From positions 372,001-436,000 of the forward strand of contig OZ025800.1 of assembly GCA_964019425.1 (NCBI GenBank): DNA of 64,000 nucleotides, written 5' to 3'. Below the pieces are notes generated by a model, which was not told the DNA's origin, searched no databases, and saw only the letters and a list, made by a program, of their open reading frames with translations. The DNA is from Flectonema sp. DT1601. Lineage: Eukaryota > Euglenozoa > Diplonemea > Diplonemida > Diplonemidae. Shown piece after piece: positions 23,176 to 34,288 of the stretch; within the stretch, counting starts at the first letter, position 1, and the number at the start of each line of letters is the position of its first letter. The position numbers and the translations under genes were made by a program.

Positions 23176-23907
23176 TCACGCTATGACATCAAAATTTATC
23201 CAACGAGGAGCAGGAAGGCAGTGACGAGGGCACATTCTCGCATCAGGTCCCTGTGGTCTGGGGTTGCTTGTCTTTGGGCAAAAGTGTACTCTCACACACT
23301 TACCGTCATCAGAGGTGCAAACATTTGGCTCCTCGCAGTGGTGCGGTCCGCGGTGTTTGCAAACATCTTCTTCTTGAGCTCCGAAGATGGCGATGTACTT
23401 CGCGTCATTCTCAAGTTCTGGAAGTAACACGTGCTCCCCAGCCTCAACACGAATTCGGAACGCAACCATCGGCTGAACGAACTTCTCAAACATGTCCGGA
23501 ACAATAAACCCTGGAGCACAAGAACCTCCCTGGTGACCCTGAGCAGTCAGAGCTGATGCCAATCCTCCGTTGACAGGACCTGAGCATCCCGGGCAGTGGT
23601 ACACATTCACAAAGAAGTCACATCCGATGTGATCAGAGTTTTCATTGCATCTCAATTTGAGTACACTCCCCCTCGGAATGACTTCATGAACTGGGAAGTA
23701 GTATTGGTTTAACATCACTGATGGAATGTTAATCAGTTCTTCATTATCATTTCCAAAAGGAATTCTCAAATCATTACTATCTTTCATAACACGTTGTACT
23801 CTAACTGTTGAATAATGTCTTCTTAGGATGTGAACTTCTGGACCGCTGATGGCTGCACCGTTGACAGTGGCTGCCAACATAAATAGAATTGCTGCGAATG
23901 CCTTCAT
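23176..23907 (-). CDS. Secreted Cys-rich protein, array copy 2
   Basis: Identical to copy 1 in protein except T77 to I (HEVIPRG). Signal peptide, Cys pattern and the GTAAGT donor (first base 23303) are all present. The spliced alternative would use exons 23304-23907 and 23196-23257. The synonymous GAAGTAACAC variant is shared with copy 4, which suggests exchange between units or an ordered duplication history. The piggyBac insertion lies just upstream of this copy (higher coordinates), between its leader and the next unit's 3' flank, and may move its promoter away. Confidence 0.85.
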   Translation of the reverse strand: MKAFAAILFMLAATVNGAAISGPEVHILRRHYSTVRVQRVMKDSNDLRIPFGNDNEELINIPSVMLNQYYFPVHEVIPRGSVLKLRCNENSDHIGCDFFVNVYHCPGCSGPVNGGLASALTAQGHQGGSCAPGFIVPDMFEKFVQPMVAFRIRVEAGEHVLLPELENDAKYIAIFGAQEEDVCKHRGPHHCEEPNVCTSDDGKCVRVHFCPKTSNPRPQGPDARMCPRHCLPAPRWINFDVIA

Positions 23908-24013
23908 AATTAATTAAGTTGAGGTTGAGAAATTAACCTGTATTGGGGAGATAGGATGACACAACACGACACATGCACTGCAATCAATGTATTTCTTTTT
24001 TTTATTTTATTAA

Positions 24014-25759
24014 CCCTTACACCACCGGAGCTGATATATCAGTCTGAAAAAAAAATTTTTTTTTGCTAAGTGAAAATTTTGCATTTCTGAGTACAACGAT
24101 TTCACGGGAGAGGTATTATTGCGATGTCTTTTATGTTCCTTACGTGTTGCGCCGCAATAGGTTTTATTAAATGGTAAATTTTCCATTTGCTAAAGCTGGC
24201 CAAAATCAACTTGGGAAATATGTCGGTCCACAGTTCTGATGAGGATGCAACAGTATTTGTTAATCCATCGTCGGTGTGCTCCGATTCGTCACTTGACGAA
24301 GTATCTGACTCCAAATGGGGAGGGGAGGTAACAGGGGTTACCAGGAATAAAAACGCGTTTCCAAGAAACGTTAAAGATTAGGGTTGCACGCAAGTCGGAG
24401 CTGCAGGTTTTTGAGTTTTTCTTCGGATAGTCAGTTTTCCAGCTGATGAAGAAAAACTCTGAGGTCTATGCCTCACAGAGGGGAAGAAATTTTAAAACCA
24501 GTACGCAGGAGCGAAGGGCCTTTGTTGGCACAACACTACTGACGCGCCTCCCAATAAAATCTAACCTGGGGGATTCCTGGGGTTTGAATGACATGCTGTT
24601 GACCCCCCTGTTGTTCTTTCCGCAAGTGTTTTCACGTAATCGCTTTGCCGAAATACTGAGGAACTTACACTTCTCTGCGATATTACCTGCTCCCGAGCAT
24701 GAGGATCCGAAGTGGAGACGTGTATTTTGAATTCCTTTATCCTGATGCGACGTGGGCATGGTGGAATTTGGACGGATAGTAGTGAATCTGGCTGGAGAAG
24801 CAAGAGATTCTTATCCTTCAAATTGGCTTTGTTTTGGGCAGCTTATAGGTAAATTTAAACGTACCAGAGCGGCACCAACACTATTAATAACACCATCAGT
24901 ACCGCCTTCTCCACAATCAGTATCAATCCCTGATCGCCTCAAGCCAGCTTTGGGACACTACCCCGGAAAGATGGAAAAGGCTCGTCAGTGTGCAGTTCGC
25001 GCAAAGCGCGCACAATCACTAGATTACTGTGAGCGATGCAACCAAGCGCTTTGTGCTTACCCATATTTCAAAAGGTATCACATTCTCCAAAACTACAAAA
25101 TTCCTTGTGATGTTCCTAAACCGCCAACTTCCCAAAAATCCAGTATGCCAGGCTGGTGGGGTAAAAAGGTGGAAGTTTATAGATCCAGCCCAACACGGTC
25201 TGATCTAAGTAGCTGCACTGTTACTAATGAAGTTCCATGATCTGGGATCGATGTTATTTGTATTTTTCGAGCTTATCAACCCCGATGCGGTAATCCTCCT
25301 GTGTGTCTGAACCTGCTGTGCCATGATGCGGGTTGTTTGTGTATTTTCCGCGACCACAGAGGGCTTTTACAAGCTCAAAAAACAGGGAAAAAATCTGATT
25401 TTTCGATTTAATATCGGCCGTGATTTGGCATTCTCTTTACTTGGGCTCCCTCTGACATGATGTTGCGCAGAAACATCATCCCTTTCAAAATACGGGAAGG
25501 GAATAACATGCAGCTGCTATGAATGGAAACCGTTGAGCACGTTATTGAGACACTGCCGACTTTGTTAGTTCTGCTGAATGTGCAACAACGCACCAAGGTA
25601 CGCACCGTTAGGTGTGTGGGTGACAGGTGCTATTGACCCGTAGGAGTAGTTGTGTCCGGTTTGGTACATAAGTTTTCTGGGGGGGTACCTTTTCTCTTTT
25701 TGAAAAAACAGTAAAATTTTGGACCCGTTGTTTTGGGGGTTCTTACGGTGGTGTAAGGG
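24014..25759 (+). mobile_element. Non-autonomous piggyBac element
   Basis: A 1,746-bp element with perfect 14-bp terminal inverted repeats CCCTTACACCACCG (24014-24027 and the complement at 25746-25759), flanked by TTAA at 24010-24013 and 25760-25763. The other spacers of the host array carry the same site with one TTAA, so they act as empty sites and prove the target duplication. Inside are plus-strand remnants of a piggyBac transposase lacking the catalytic core. Intact ends suggest it could still be moved by a transposase supplied elsewhere. It inserted into one spacer only, so either it arrived after the array formed or later exchanges did not spread it. Confidence 0.95.
24220..25240 (+). 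pseudogene. Decayed, internally deleted piggyBac transposase
   Basis: Three recognisable pieces in order. The acidic N-terminal region (from 24220, SDEDA and SSLDEVSDS) ends at a stop at 24379-24381. The early DDE-superfamily domain (about 24400-24730, with KKNSEVYASQRG, RRAFVGTTLLTRLP and RFAEILRNLHFS) ends in a stop. The C-terminal Cys-rich domain (about 24950-25150) has CERCNQALCAYPYFKRYH. Between pieces two and three, the central region that normally carries the catalytic aspartates is missing, and the frame changes more than once. The coding part is therefore inactive. Usual piggyBac elements are about 2.4 kb, which fits a loss of roughly 0.7 kb. Confidence 0.85.
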
Positions 25760-26288
25760 TTAAGTTACTTTTGCATCACTCGTTTTTCATACAGCTCCCA
25801 CTCAATCATCAATCAAATGCATCAATGTTTGCAGTACAAACAATGCAGCCATTTTACCTTGTACACTCACCACACATTTGTATGTCTTTGAGAAATAAAT
25901 AAAACATAAAAAGAAGACACTGCCAACACAACTCTTCATACGTCGTCAACACATCGTGTATTGATTTCACAATATGGGCAACTTTGAAAGACCGAGTGAA
26001 GGGAAAACCAACTTCCAAAGGCAATCACTTCACTCAAGGAAATATTAAAAAATGGAGAGGAAGAATTAAAATAGAAAACAGCAAATAGATTACTGAATCA
26101 AATTGCTATCAAATTATCTGCTGGATGTGAACCATCGAGGCCGACTAGTCAGCCTTCAGAAGGATCACTCAATTGTATAAAAAGAGGAAAATAATTTAAA
26201 CGGCTTCGACAAGATATCTGTATCGCATACTTGGCACTTCCAAGTAGTGAAATCCCATCGCACTAAGTCACTGAGTAGTGGAATCTAA

Positions 26289-27020
26289 TCACGCTATGAC
26301 ATCAAAATTTATCCAACGAGGAGCAGGAAGGCAGTGACGAGGGCACATTCTCGCATCAGGTCCCTGTGGTCTGGGGTTGCTTGTCTTTGGGCAAAAGTGT
26401 ACTCTCACACACTTACCGTCATCAGAGGTGCAAACATTTGGCTCCTCGCAGTGGTGCGGTCCGCGGTGTTTGCAAACATCTTCTTCTTGAGCTCCGAAGA
26501 TGGCGATGTACTTCGCGTCATTCTCAAGTTCTGGAAGCAACACGTGCTCCCCAGCCTCAACACGAATTCGGAACGCAACCATCGGCTGAACGAACTTCTC
26601 AAACATGTCCGGAACAATAAATCCTGGAGCACAAGAACCTCCCTGGTGACCCTGAGCAGTCAGAGCTGATGCCAATCCTCCGTTGACAGGACCTGAGCAT
26701 CCCGGGCAGTGGTACACATTCACAAAGAAGTCACATCCGATGTGATCAGAGTTTTCATTGCATCTCAATTTGAGTACACTCCCCCTCGGAGTGACTTCAT
26801 GAACTGGGAAGTAGTATTGGTTTAACATCACTGATGGAATGTTAATCAGTTCTTCATTATCATTTCCAAAAGGAATTCTCAAATCATTACTATCTTTCAT
26901 AACACGTTGTACTCTAACTGTTGAATAATGTCTTCTTAGGATGTGAACTTCTGGACCGCTGATGGCTGCACCGTTGACAGTGGCTGCCAACATAAATAGA
27001 ATTGCTGCGAATGCCTTCAT
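26289..27020 (-). CDS. Secreted Cys-rich protein, array copy 3
   Basis: The 243-residue frame is identical in protein to copy 1, including signal peptide and Cys spacing. The possible spliced form uses exons 26417-27020 and 26309-26370 (46-nt intron with GTAAGT donor). Downstream (lower coordinates) it is separated from copy 2 by the piggyBac insertion. Its leader and the acceptor-like AATACAG before the ATG are unchanged. Function unknown. Confidence 0.85.
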   Translation of the reverse strand: MKAFAAILFMLAATVNGAAISGPEVHILRRHYSTVRVQRVMKDSNDLRIPFGNDNEELINIPSVMLNQYYFPVHEVTPRGSVLKLRCNENSDHIGCDFFVNVYHCPGCSGPVNGGLASALTAQGHQGGSCAPGFIVPDMFEKFVQPMVAFRIRVEAGEHVLLPELENDAKYIAIFGAQEEDVCKHRGPHHCEEPNVCTSDDGKCVRVHFCPKTSNPRPQGPDARMCPRHCLPAPRWINFDVIA

Positions 27021-27651
27021 AATTAATTAAGTTTGAGGTTGAGAAATTAACCTGTATTGGGGAGATAGGATGACACAACACGACACATGCACTGCAATCA
27101 ATGTATTTCTTTTTTTTTATTATTAAGTTACTTTTGCATCACTCGTTTTTCATACAGCTCCCACTCAATCATCAATCAAATGCATCAACGTCTGCAGTAC
27201 AAACAATGCAGCCATTTTACCTTGTACACTCACAACACATTTGTATGTCTTTGAGAAATAAATAAAACATAAAAAGAAGACACTGCCAACACAACTCTTC
27301 ATACGTCGTCAACACATCGTGTATTGATTTCACAATATGGGCAACTTTGAAAGACCGAGTGAAGGGAAAACCAACTTCCAAAGGCAATCACTTCACTCAA
27401 GGAAATATTAAAAAATGGAGAGGAAGAATTAAAATAGAAAACAGCAAATAGATTACTGAATCAAATTGCTATCAAATTATCTGCTGGATGTGAACCATCG
27501 AGGCCGACTAGTCAGCCTTCAGAAGGATCACTCAATTGTATAAAAAGAGGAAAATAATTTAAACGGCTTCGACAAGATATCTGTATCGCATACTTGGCAC
27601 TTCCAAGTAGTGAAATCCCATCGCACTAAGTCACTGAGTAGTGGAATCTAA

Positions 27652-28383
27652 TCACGCTATGACATCAAAATTTATCCAACGAGGAGCAGGAAGGCAGTGA
27701 CGAGGGCACATTCTCGCATCAGGTCCCTGTGGTCTGGGGTTGCTTGTCTTTGGGCAAAAGTGTACTCTCACACACTTACCGTCATCAGAGGTGCAAACAT
27801 TTGGCTCCTCGCAGTGGTGCGGTCCGCGGTGTTTGCAAACATCTTCTTCTTGAGCTCCGAAGATGGCGATGTACTTCGCGTCATTCTCAAGTTCTGGAAG
27901 TAACACGTGCTCCCCAGCCTCAACACGAATTCGGAACGCAACCATCGGCTGAACGAACTTCTCAAACATGTCCGGAACAATAAATCCTGGAGCACAAGAA
28001 CCTCCCTGGTGACCCTGAGCAGTCAGAGCTGATGCCAATCCTCCGTTGACAGGACCTGAGCATCCCGGGCAGTGGTACACATTCACAAAGAAGTCACATC
28101 CGATGTGATCAGAGTTTTCATTGCATCTCAATTTGAGTACACTCCCCCTCGGAGTGACTTCATGAACTGGGAAGTAGTATTGGTTTAACATCACTGATGG
28201 AATGTTAATCAGTTCTTCATTATCATTTCCAAAAGGAATTCTCAAATCATTACTATCTTTCATAACACGTTGTACTCTAACTGTTGAATAATGTCTTCTT
28301 AGGATGTGAACTTCTGGACCGCTGATGGCTGCACCGTTGACAGTGGCTGCCAACATAAATAGAATTGCTGCGAATGCTTTCAT
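27652..28383 (-). CDS. Secreted Cys-rich protein, array copy 4
   Basis: Protein identical to copies 1 and 3. At DNA level it shares GAAGTAACAC with copy 2 and has a private synonymous change near the start (complement of GAATGCTTTCAT). The possible spliced form uses exons 27780-28383 and 27672-27733. Near-identity of both coding and spacer DNA means the copies are either very young or homogenised by gene conversion. Function unknown. Confidence 0.85.
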   Translation of the reverse strand: MKAFAAILFMLAATVNGAAISGPEVHILRRHYSTVRVQRVMKDSNDLRIPFGNDNEELINIPSVMLNQYYFPVHEVTPRGSVLKLRCNENSDHIGCDFFVNVYHCPGCSGPVNGGLASALTAQGHQGGSCAPGFIVPDMFEKFVQPMVAFRIRVEAGEHVLLPELENDAKYIAIFGAQEEDVCKHRGPHHCEEPNVCTSDDGKCVRVHFCPKTSNPRPQGPDARMCPRHCLPAPRWINFDVIA

Positions 28384-29017
28384 AATTAATTAAGTTTGAG
28401 GTTGAGAAATTAACCTGTATTGGGGAGATAGGATGACACAACACGACACATGCACTGCAATCAATGTATTTCTTTTTTTTTTTTTATTAAGTTACTTTCG
28501 CATCACTCGTTTTTCATACAGCTCCCGCTCGATCATCAATCAAATGCATCAACGTTTGCAGTACAAACACAATGCAGCCATTTTACCTTGTACACTCACC
28601 ACACATTTGTATGTCTTTGAGAAATAAATAAAACATAAAAAGAAGACACTGCTAACACAACTCTTCATACGTCGTCAACACATCGTGTATTGATTTCACA
28701 ATATGGGCAACTTTGAAAGACCGAGTGAAGTGAAAACCAACTTCCAAAGGCAATCACTTCACTCAAGGAAATATTAAAAAATGGAGAGGAAGAATTAAAA
28801 TAGAAAACAGCAAATAGATTACTGAATCAAATTGCTATCAAATTATCTGCTGGATGTGAACCATCGAGGCCGACTAGTCAGCCTTCAGAAGGATCACTCA
28901 ATTGTATAAAAAGAGGAAAATAATTTAAACGGCTTCGACAAGATATCTGTATCGCATACTTGGCACTTCCAAGTAGTGAAATCCCATCGCACTAAGTCAC
29001 TGAGTAGTGGAATCTAA

Positions 29018-29749
29018 TCACGCTATGACATCAAAATTTATCCAACGAGGAGCAGGAAGGCAGTGACGAGGGCACATTCTCGCATCAGGTCCCTGTGGTC
29101 TGGGGTTGCTTGTCTTTGGGCAAAAGTGTACTCTCACACACTTACCGTCATCAGAGGTGCAAACATTTGGCTCCTCGCAGTGGTGCGGTCCGCGGTGTTT
29201 GCAAACATCTTCTTCTTGAGCTCCGAAGATGGCGATGTACTTCGCGTCATTCTCAAGTTCTGGAAGCAACACGTGCTCCCCAGCCTCAACACGAATTCGG
29301 AACGCAACCATCGGCTGAACGAACTTCTCAAACACGTCCGGAACAATAAATCCTGGAGCACAAGAACCTCCCTGGTGACCCTGAGCAGTCAGAGCTGATG
29401 CCAATCCTCCGTTGACAGGACCTGAGCATCCCGGGCAGTGGTACACATTCACAAAGAAGTCACATCCGATGTGATCAGAGTTTTCATTGCATCTCAATTT
29501 GAGTACACTCCCCCTCGGAGTGACTTCATGAACTGGGAAGTAGTATTGGTTTAACATCACTGATGGAATGTTAATCAGTTCTTCATTATCATTTCCAAAA
29601 GGAATTCTCAAATCATTACTATCTTTCATAACACGTTGTACTCTAACTGTTGAATAATGTCTTCTTAGGATGTGAACTTCTGGACCGCTGATGGCTGCAC
29701 CGTTGACAGTGGCTGCCAACATAAATAGAATTGCTGCGAATGCCTTCAT
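29018..29749 (-). CDS. Secreted Cys-rich protein, array copy 5
   Basis: The promoter-proximal end copy of the array. The protein differs from copy 1 only at M139 to V (PDVF). The possible spliced form uses exons 29146-29749 and 29038-29099. Its upstream spacer carries several private changes (for example CCCACCCGATCATC near 29886) and then leaves the repeat at about 29905, so this is the outer, probably ancestral-flank copy. Function unknown. Confidence 0.85.
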   Translation of the reverse strand: MKAFAAILFMLAATVNGAAISGPEVHILRRHYSTVRVQRVMKDSNDLRIPFGNDNEELINIPSVMLNQYYFPVHEVTPRGSVLKLRCNENSDHIGCDFFVNVYHCPGCSGPVNGGLASALTAQGHQGGSCAPGFIVPDVFEKFVQPMVAFRIRVEAGEHVLLPELENDAKYIAIFGAQEEDVCKHRGPHHCEEPNVCTSDDGKCVRVHFCPKTSNPRPQGPDARMCPRHCLPAPRWINFDVIA

Positions 29750-29905
29750 AATTAATTAAGTTGAGGTTGAGAAATTAACCTGTATTGGGGAGATAGGATG
29801 ACACAACATGACACATGCACTGCAATCAATGTATTTCTTTTTTTTTTTATTAAGCTACTTTTGCATCACTCGTTTTCATACAGCTCCCACCCGATCATCA
29901 ATCAA

Positions 29906-32584
29906 CCCTGTGTGTGTTGTAAATGAAGAATCAATACTTAAAGAACGAATATATTTACGCAAAAAAAAAAAACAAAAAAAAAAAAAAAAATCTTTCACAT
30001 TATACTGTTAGCGAACAAGGACAAGTATTTGCGTAAGTTGGACTTCTTGTTTTTATGGGTCCCTCAACAGTAAGGGGACAGTACCTAAATTGGTATTCGT
30101 TTTTTTTTTTTTTTTTTTTTTTTTTTCCAAAGAAAAAAAACATAATCCTGAACCTTACTGATTTTTTTTTTTTTTCCCTTCTCATTGGGACACTACAATT
30201 AATTTTTCACAATCACTCACAGAAAGCAACCACAAACAAAAACAAAACAAAACTCAATGCCGGGCGTTTCATGACAGCAGCGCTCGTCAGTAGCAGTATG
30301 TACTTAAAGACTAATAAAGCAAAAATAATACAAAAGCATCTACCATTGCTAGAAACAATAAATCTTGGTGTGAATAGATTATTGACAGCGAAAATAGTAG
30401 GAAATAAAACAGTCCTTAGTGTTGGTATAAAATAAGCATAAAAAGAACCAGTAATGACCACATCATGCTGAGGGCAGTCACGGTTGTGGTCGTTTCATTA
30501 CACCCGGCCTTGTGCTAGTGCATTAGAACCATCGAGGACAAACCTCTTTACGGAGTCGTTCCGGATGAAGGCATGTGGTCTTGAATATTAAATTTGTTTT
30601 CTTTTTTTCCCTCACACACCCCCCCCCCCCCCCCCCCCCCCTCAAGAAGACAGCTCACCTCAATACAGTTAGTTTTGTAAAGTTAGAAAAACAGGGATAA
30701 AAATTTAAATAAATGAAAAAAAAAAAAAATCGGCACCTCAAAAAATAATTCTCACACTTTGTTTTTGGTTGTGCATAACCGGAAACAAGCCTACAAAGTA
30801 AAGGTGTTAACGCTGACACAATTCTCTTTCGCTCATAAAACATGTCTTCGAAGAAAAGAAAAAAAAGGATGAAAAAAGAATGTAATAGCAACTAATAGTT
30901 CGTAGAGGACATTCGCCATTTCACTTCGTCAAATAAATGATCAGGATACGCCGACCTAAACTAGTTAGCTCTCTTTCAATGAAGCAGACTGTGTTACCAC
31001 GCACAACACACACCCATCGTAAGGTCGGTAACTTAAAAAGATCATTTTAAATAAATTTCCGTTTAACAAGCAAGTTGCAAGATCCAGTAGTTTTTTTTCT
31101 ACTTTGACGGGCGGTGTGAAATCAGTGTCCTGGTGATATCTAGGTTCGGCTCATTAAAAGAAAGAAAAAAAAAAGAGGAAAAAAAAAACCAGAAAAGAGA
31201 GAGAATTAACCAAATTTCTGAGAAGTAAACACCAGTTTTTAAAAAAAAAAAAAAAAAGTAAATTGGAGGGGGAAAAGACGAATACACGTATGCAACTGAC
31301 CTAAACGGAAAATGGAAGACAACGAAGAGAAAACGTACATGACTTGCACTTACACAAAAATAAGTATACATAAAGGTTGATTTGCGTTCCGGAGACCACA
31401 ACCACCAATTACTTAATAGGCTTCACCCAACTCAGATCACAGGAAACCCCAACTCACATGATTATTGATTATTATTCTGCCTCAGGAGAAACCAGGAGCA
31501 GAAAAAAGAAATCAGCTAATCAAGTTATGCGGGTTGAAGGAATCACTCACATGTCAGATTTTCACAACCAAAAAAAAAAAAGAAAAACAAAAAAAAAAAA
31601 AAAAAATTATATATTCCGTCCTCCGGAGTATGCCAGGAAAACAACAATAAAAGAAAATGATCGGCTGTAGTATGAAATATCTGTGAAAAGAAAAATAAGA
31701 CAAAATAAAATTATCTCATGGACAGGTCACAACTGAGCTCAAATATGTTGCACCACCCACCAGGTATTCGGAATACATAATACAAAGAACGTTAATAAAG
31801 AAAAAAATAAAAGGCCCGTTCGTTTCCTCAGTCGTCAAAAAAATGACGGATGAGCCAGCGCTGATTTAAGAAAGGATTTTTAATTTTCTGTCTTCTCAGG
31901 CTGGTGGACATAATCGGGTCCCATCAGTGACTACGAATACAAAAAGAGTGAAGAGAGCTATTTTTTTATTTATTTTTTTGTATTCGTTGTACGTTGTTCG
32001 TAATTAATCATAAAGCCAATACAGATTCCCTTAATACCCAAAGAAACACCGAGATGTGTGAAAGCTAAAAGGGACAATACAGGGTGCTGCTGATAATTCG
32101 TTTTTTTTTTTTTTTTTTTTTTTTCTATTTTTTTTTTTAAAGGTTTAACGGGGAATTTAAAATGAAAATACTTCTCTTCTTCATATTAGGAATATCAAAA
32201 ATAACACGGTTGTGAACTAATCATACGATTTTTTTTTTTTTTTTTTTTTTTTCCTCTCCCCCCACCGAGCACGCACTGTCAACACGCACAACACGAGCAC
32301 ACATAAAGAATTTATCACTGTAACGTGGGACACAAATTAATGGACCTCCCTAAATATAAATTATAAAAATGTCGCAGCAAATGAAATCTTAGCCGATTAA
32401 TGACTATTTTCACAACACTGCTTGAAAAACTGTAACAATAATTCAAAAGCCGGTCGGTGTTTCCTTCTTATGGTCTCAATCTCGAACTCACATTTTTAAG
32501 TGAGGCGAAATCTTTCACTGATAGGCGCTGTAAACTGTTGCTAATAAATCTGATAAGTGAGATAGAATAACAGAATACACGTGA
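29906..32584. other. Intergenic, homopolymer-rich, no gene seen
   Basis: About 2.7 kb without a supportable gene. It holds T/A runs of up to about 30 nt, a 23-nt C run (30619-30641) and a GC-richer stretch at about 30470-30570 of unknown nature. Open frames are low-complexity. Confidence 0.65.
30619..30641. repeat. Poly-C run of 23 nt
   Basis: An uninterrupted cytosine run in AT-rich DNA. The complement is a G run able to form a G-quadruplex. Compare the G runs at the right end of the window. Confidence 0.85.
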
Positions 32585-34003
32585 CTATTCATCAGTCATG
32601 ATTTGTTGTAATATATAAGCCGAAGCAAATGAAATAGTAGCAGTAGCAGCAACAGCTCTCCGAGGAAGATCAGATGCTGCTTCAGTGAGTAACTCAAAGA
32701 AGGCAACCCATAACATAGCACCAGCTGCAAAACCAAGACCGACAGGTAGCAGCGGAAGAAAGGTTGCAACAAAGATGAAGGCTGGAACAGCCATAAGAGG
32801 TTGTGGTAAGGATGTTAATATACAAAGCAATGTTGTAGTCAGTTTATCAATACCACGAGGGATTAGAACTAAAGCAACAGCTACACCCTCTGGTATGTTG
32901 TGAATAGTTAGACAAACAGCAACACAAAATCCAACTCTGGCTCCTCTCTCACCACCAAACGAGACACCAATACCAACACCTTCAGTGAATGAGTGAAGAG
33001 TCATCACCATCATTATTAATAATACCCGACGGGCATCAAGACCAGTCAAGTCACCAAGCTTTATGTCATCATATTTGTCTAAAAACTGTTTCGTTGCGAA
33101 TATAAAAACAAATCCTAACAACATCCCTGCTATACACCGAGACAGTGCACTTTGCATAAAAGTACCTCCTTCTAAATCACCTGCATTAACAGCCTCGATG
33201 AATAATTGAACAGAAGCAGAACTCATCATACCGGCAGCTATACTGTTGGCGTATCCTAAATGCTCAGAACTAATGGTTGCCAGACACAAGAATGGTAAGA
33301 CTCCCATTCCAGTAGCGAGGTCAGTAATCCAAGCATAAAAGAATACATGTTGAACAGACGGTACCTTAGGAGACATGCTAGACGGAATACTAAGAAAAGT
33401 AACAGCAATTACAACAAGTCCCCAAACGTATGCAGATTTCGGTATTCTGAATGGTTTCTTTATATCCTCAGGTTCAGTTATGATTTGATCTGATGGCGGT
33501 GGAGTGTTAGTTCGAGTACCAGCATGTTGACGATGTCTTATTGAAGAATCTGATTGAGCAGATGTGGTACTCTTTTCACTATTTGACTTTTCAGTAGTGA
33601 TCAGGGAAACTTCTGATGGAGTACTCTGAGTTGGTTTTTTATCACTTATGTTTTGATCACCCACATGGTATTTTAAAAACAGAGTTACAGCAAGCGCCTG
33701 CATTACTACCAACACCACTACGTTGGGTTTAAAAAGTAACGTTGTTGGAGTTGGGCTGCTCTCACTTTTCGGAACGTGTTCTCGAACCTCTTCTATGTAA
33801 TGCGTGGGAGGCAGTGTTAATCTTTCTTTCTCTCGTATCTCAGTTGGGATGTTATGTTCGAGTTTCTCCTCTTCTCCTTCAAATAAAAATTTGTCATTTT
33901 TATGATCTTTCCATTCCCGTTCGTCATTGCCTCGGATACCAAGTGGTAACCCGGCAATGACACAAAGAACACCGATACCTACTCCAACAAACAGCATCTT
34001 CAT
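32585..34003 (-). CDS. ZIP-family metal transporter (SLC39-like, plant ZTP-like subgroup)
   Basis: A 472-residue membrane protein. A hydrophobic N-terminal segment (about 3-22) is a signal peptide or first helix, followed by a charged region (24-90), one helix (93-112), a long Ser/Thr-rich loop (115-190), then a ZIP core of about seven helices from 192 to 466. The two metal-site helices are seen as HSFTEGVGIGVSF (337-349) and HNIPEG (368-373), the signature His/Glu residues of ZIP transporters, which bring Zn or related divalent metals into the cytosol. The TSLPQPLMAVPAF block (397-409) resembles the plant At3g08650-type group. Complete, no introns. An acceptor-like ATTTCTAATCAG ends 26 nt before the ATG (complement at 34030-34031). 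Metal and membrane (plasma, endosomal or plastid/ER) cannot be told from sequence alone. Confidence 0.93.
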   Translation of the reverse strand: MKMLFVGVGIGVLCVIAGLPLGIRGNDEREWKDHKNDKFLFEGEEEKLEHNIPTEIREKERLTLPPTHYIEEVREHVPKSESSPTPTTLLFKPNVVVLVVMQALAVTLFLKYHVGDQNISDKKPTQSTPSEVSLITTEKSNSEKSTTSAQSDSSIRHRQHAGTRTNTPPPSDQIITEPEDIKKPFRIPKSAYVWGLVVIAVTFLSIPSSMSPKVPSVQHVFFYAWITDLATGMGVLPFLCLATISSEHLGYANSIAAGMMSSASVQLFIEAVNAGDLEGGTFMQSALSRCIAGMLLGFVFIFATKQFLDKYDDIKLGDLTGLDARRVLLIMMVMTLHSFTEGVGIGVSFGGERGARVGFCVAVCLTIHNIPEGVAVALVLIPRGIDKLTTTLLCILTSLPQPLMAVPAFIFVATFLPLLPVGLGFAAGAMLWVAFFELLTEAASDLPRRAVAATATISFASAYILQQIMTDE

Positions 34004-34257
34004 GGTTTACAGGTTTTGGGGAATGATTTCTGATTAGAAATAAAAGAAGTAAATGTTAATTATCAAATAGGAATACCTGTGTATGGTTTAGCTGTTGTGA
34101 ATGTATGTTTAAAAATTGAGTTGACTTTTAATCAGTTCATTAATAATCATCTGCGAGGCGGAGTCCTTGTAATCTTTACGAATTTGCTGACTAAAATAAA
34201 AAAAATGATTCCACTGTAAAATGGTAATCAAATAAGAAATATGTCATTGCAAAAAAG

Positions 34258-34288
<31 letters not shown>

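Larger units (their letters stand above)
21335..29905 (-). repeat. Five-unit tandem array of a secreted-protein gene
   Basis: Five units of about 1,363-1,366 bp (start-to-start spacing of genes 1-2, 3-4 and 4-5), nearly identical in coding and spacer sequence. The 2-3 interval is about 1,750 bp longer because of a piggyBac insertion. The left edge lies in the leader of the RRM gene, the right edge at about 29905, and ATCAA microhomology marks both edges and the internal junctions. This fits unequal exchange or a rolling duplication followed by homogenisation. Confidence 0.9.
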
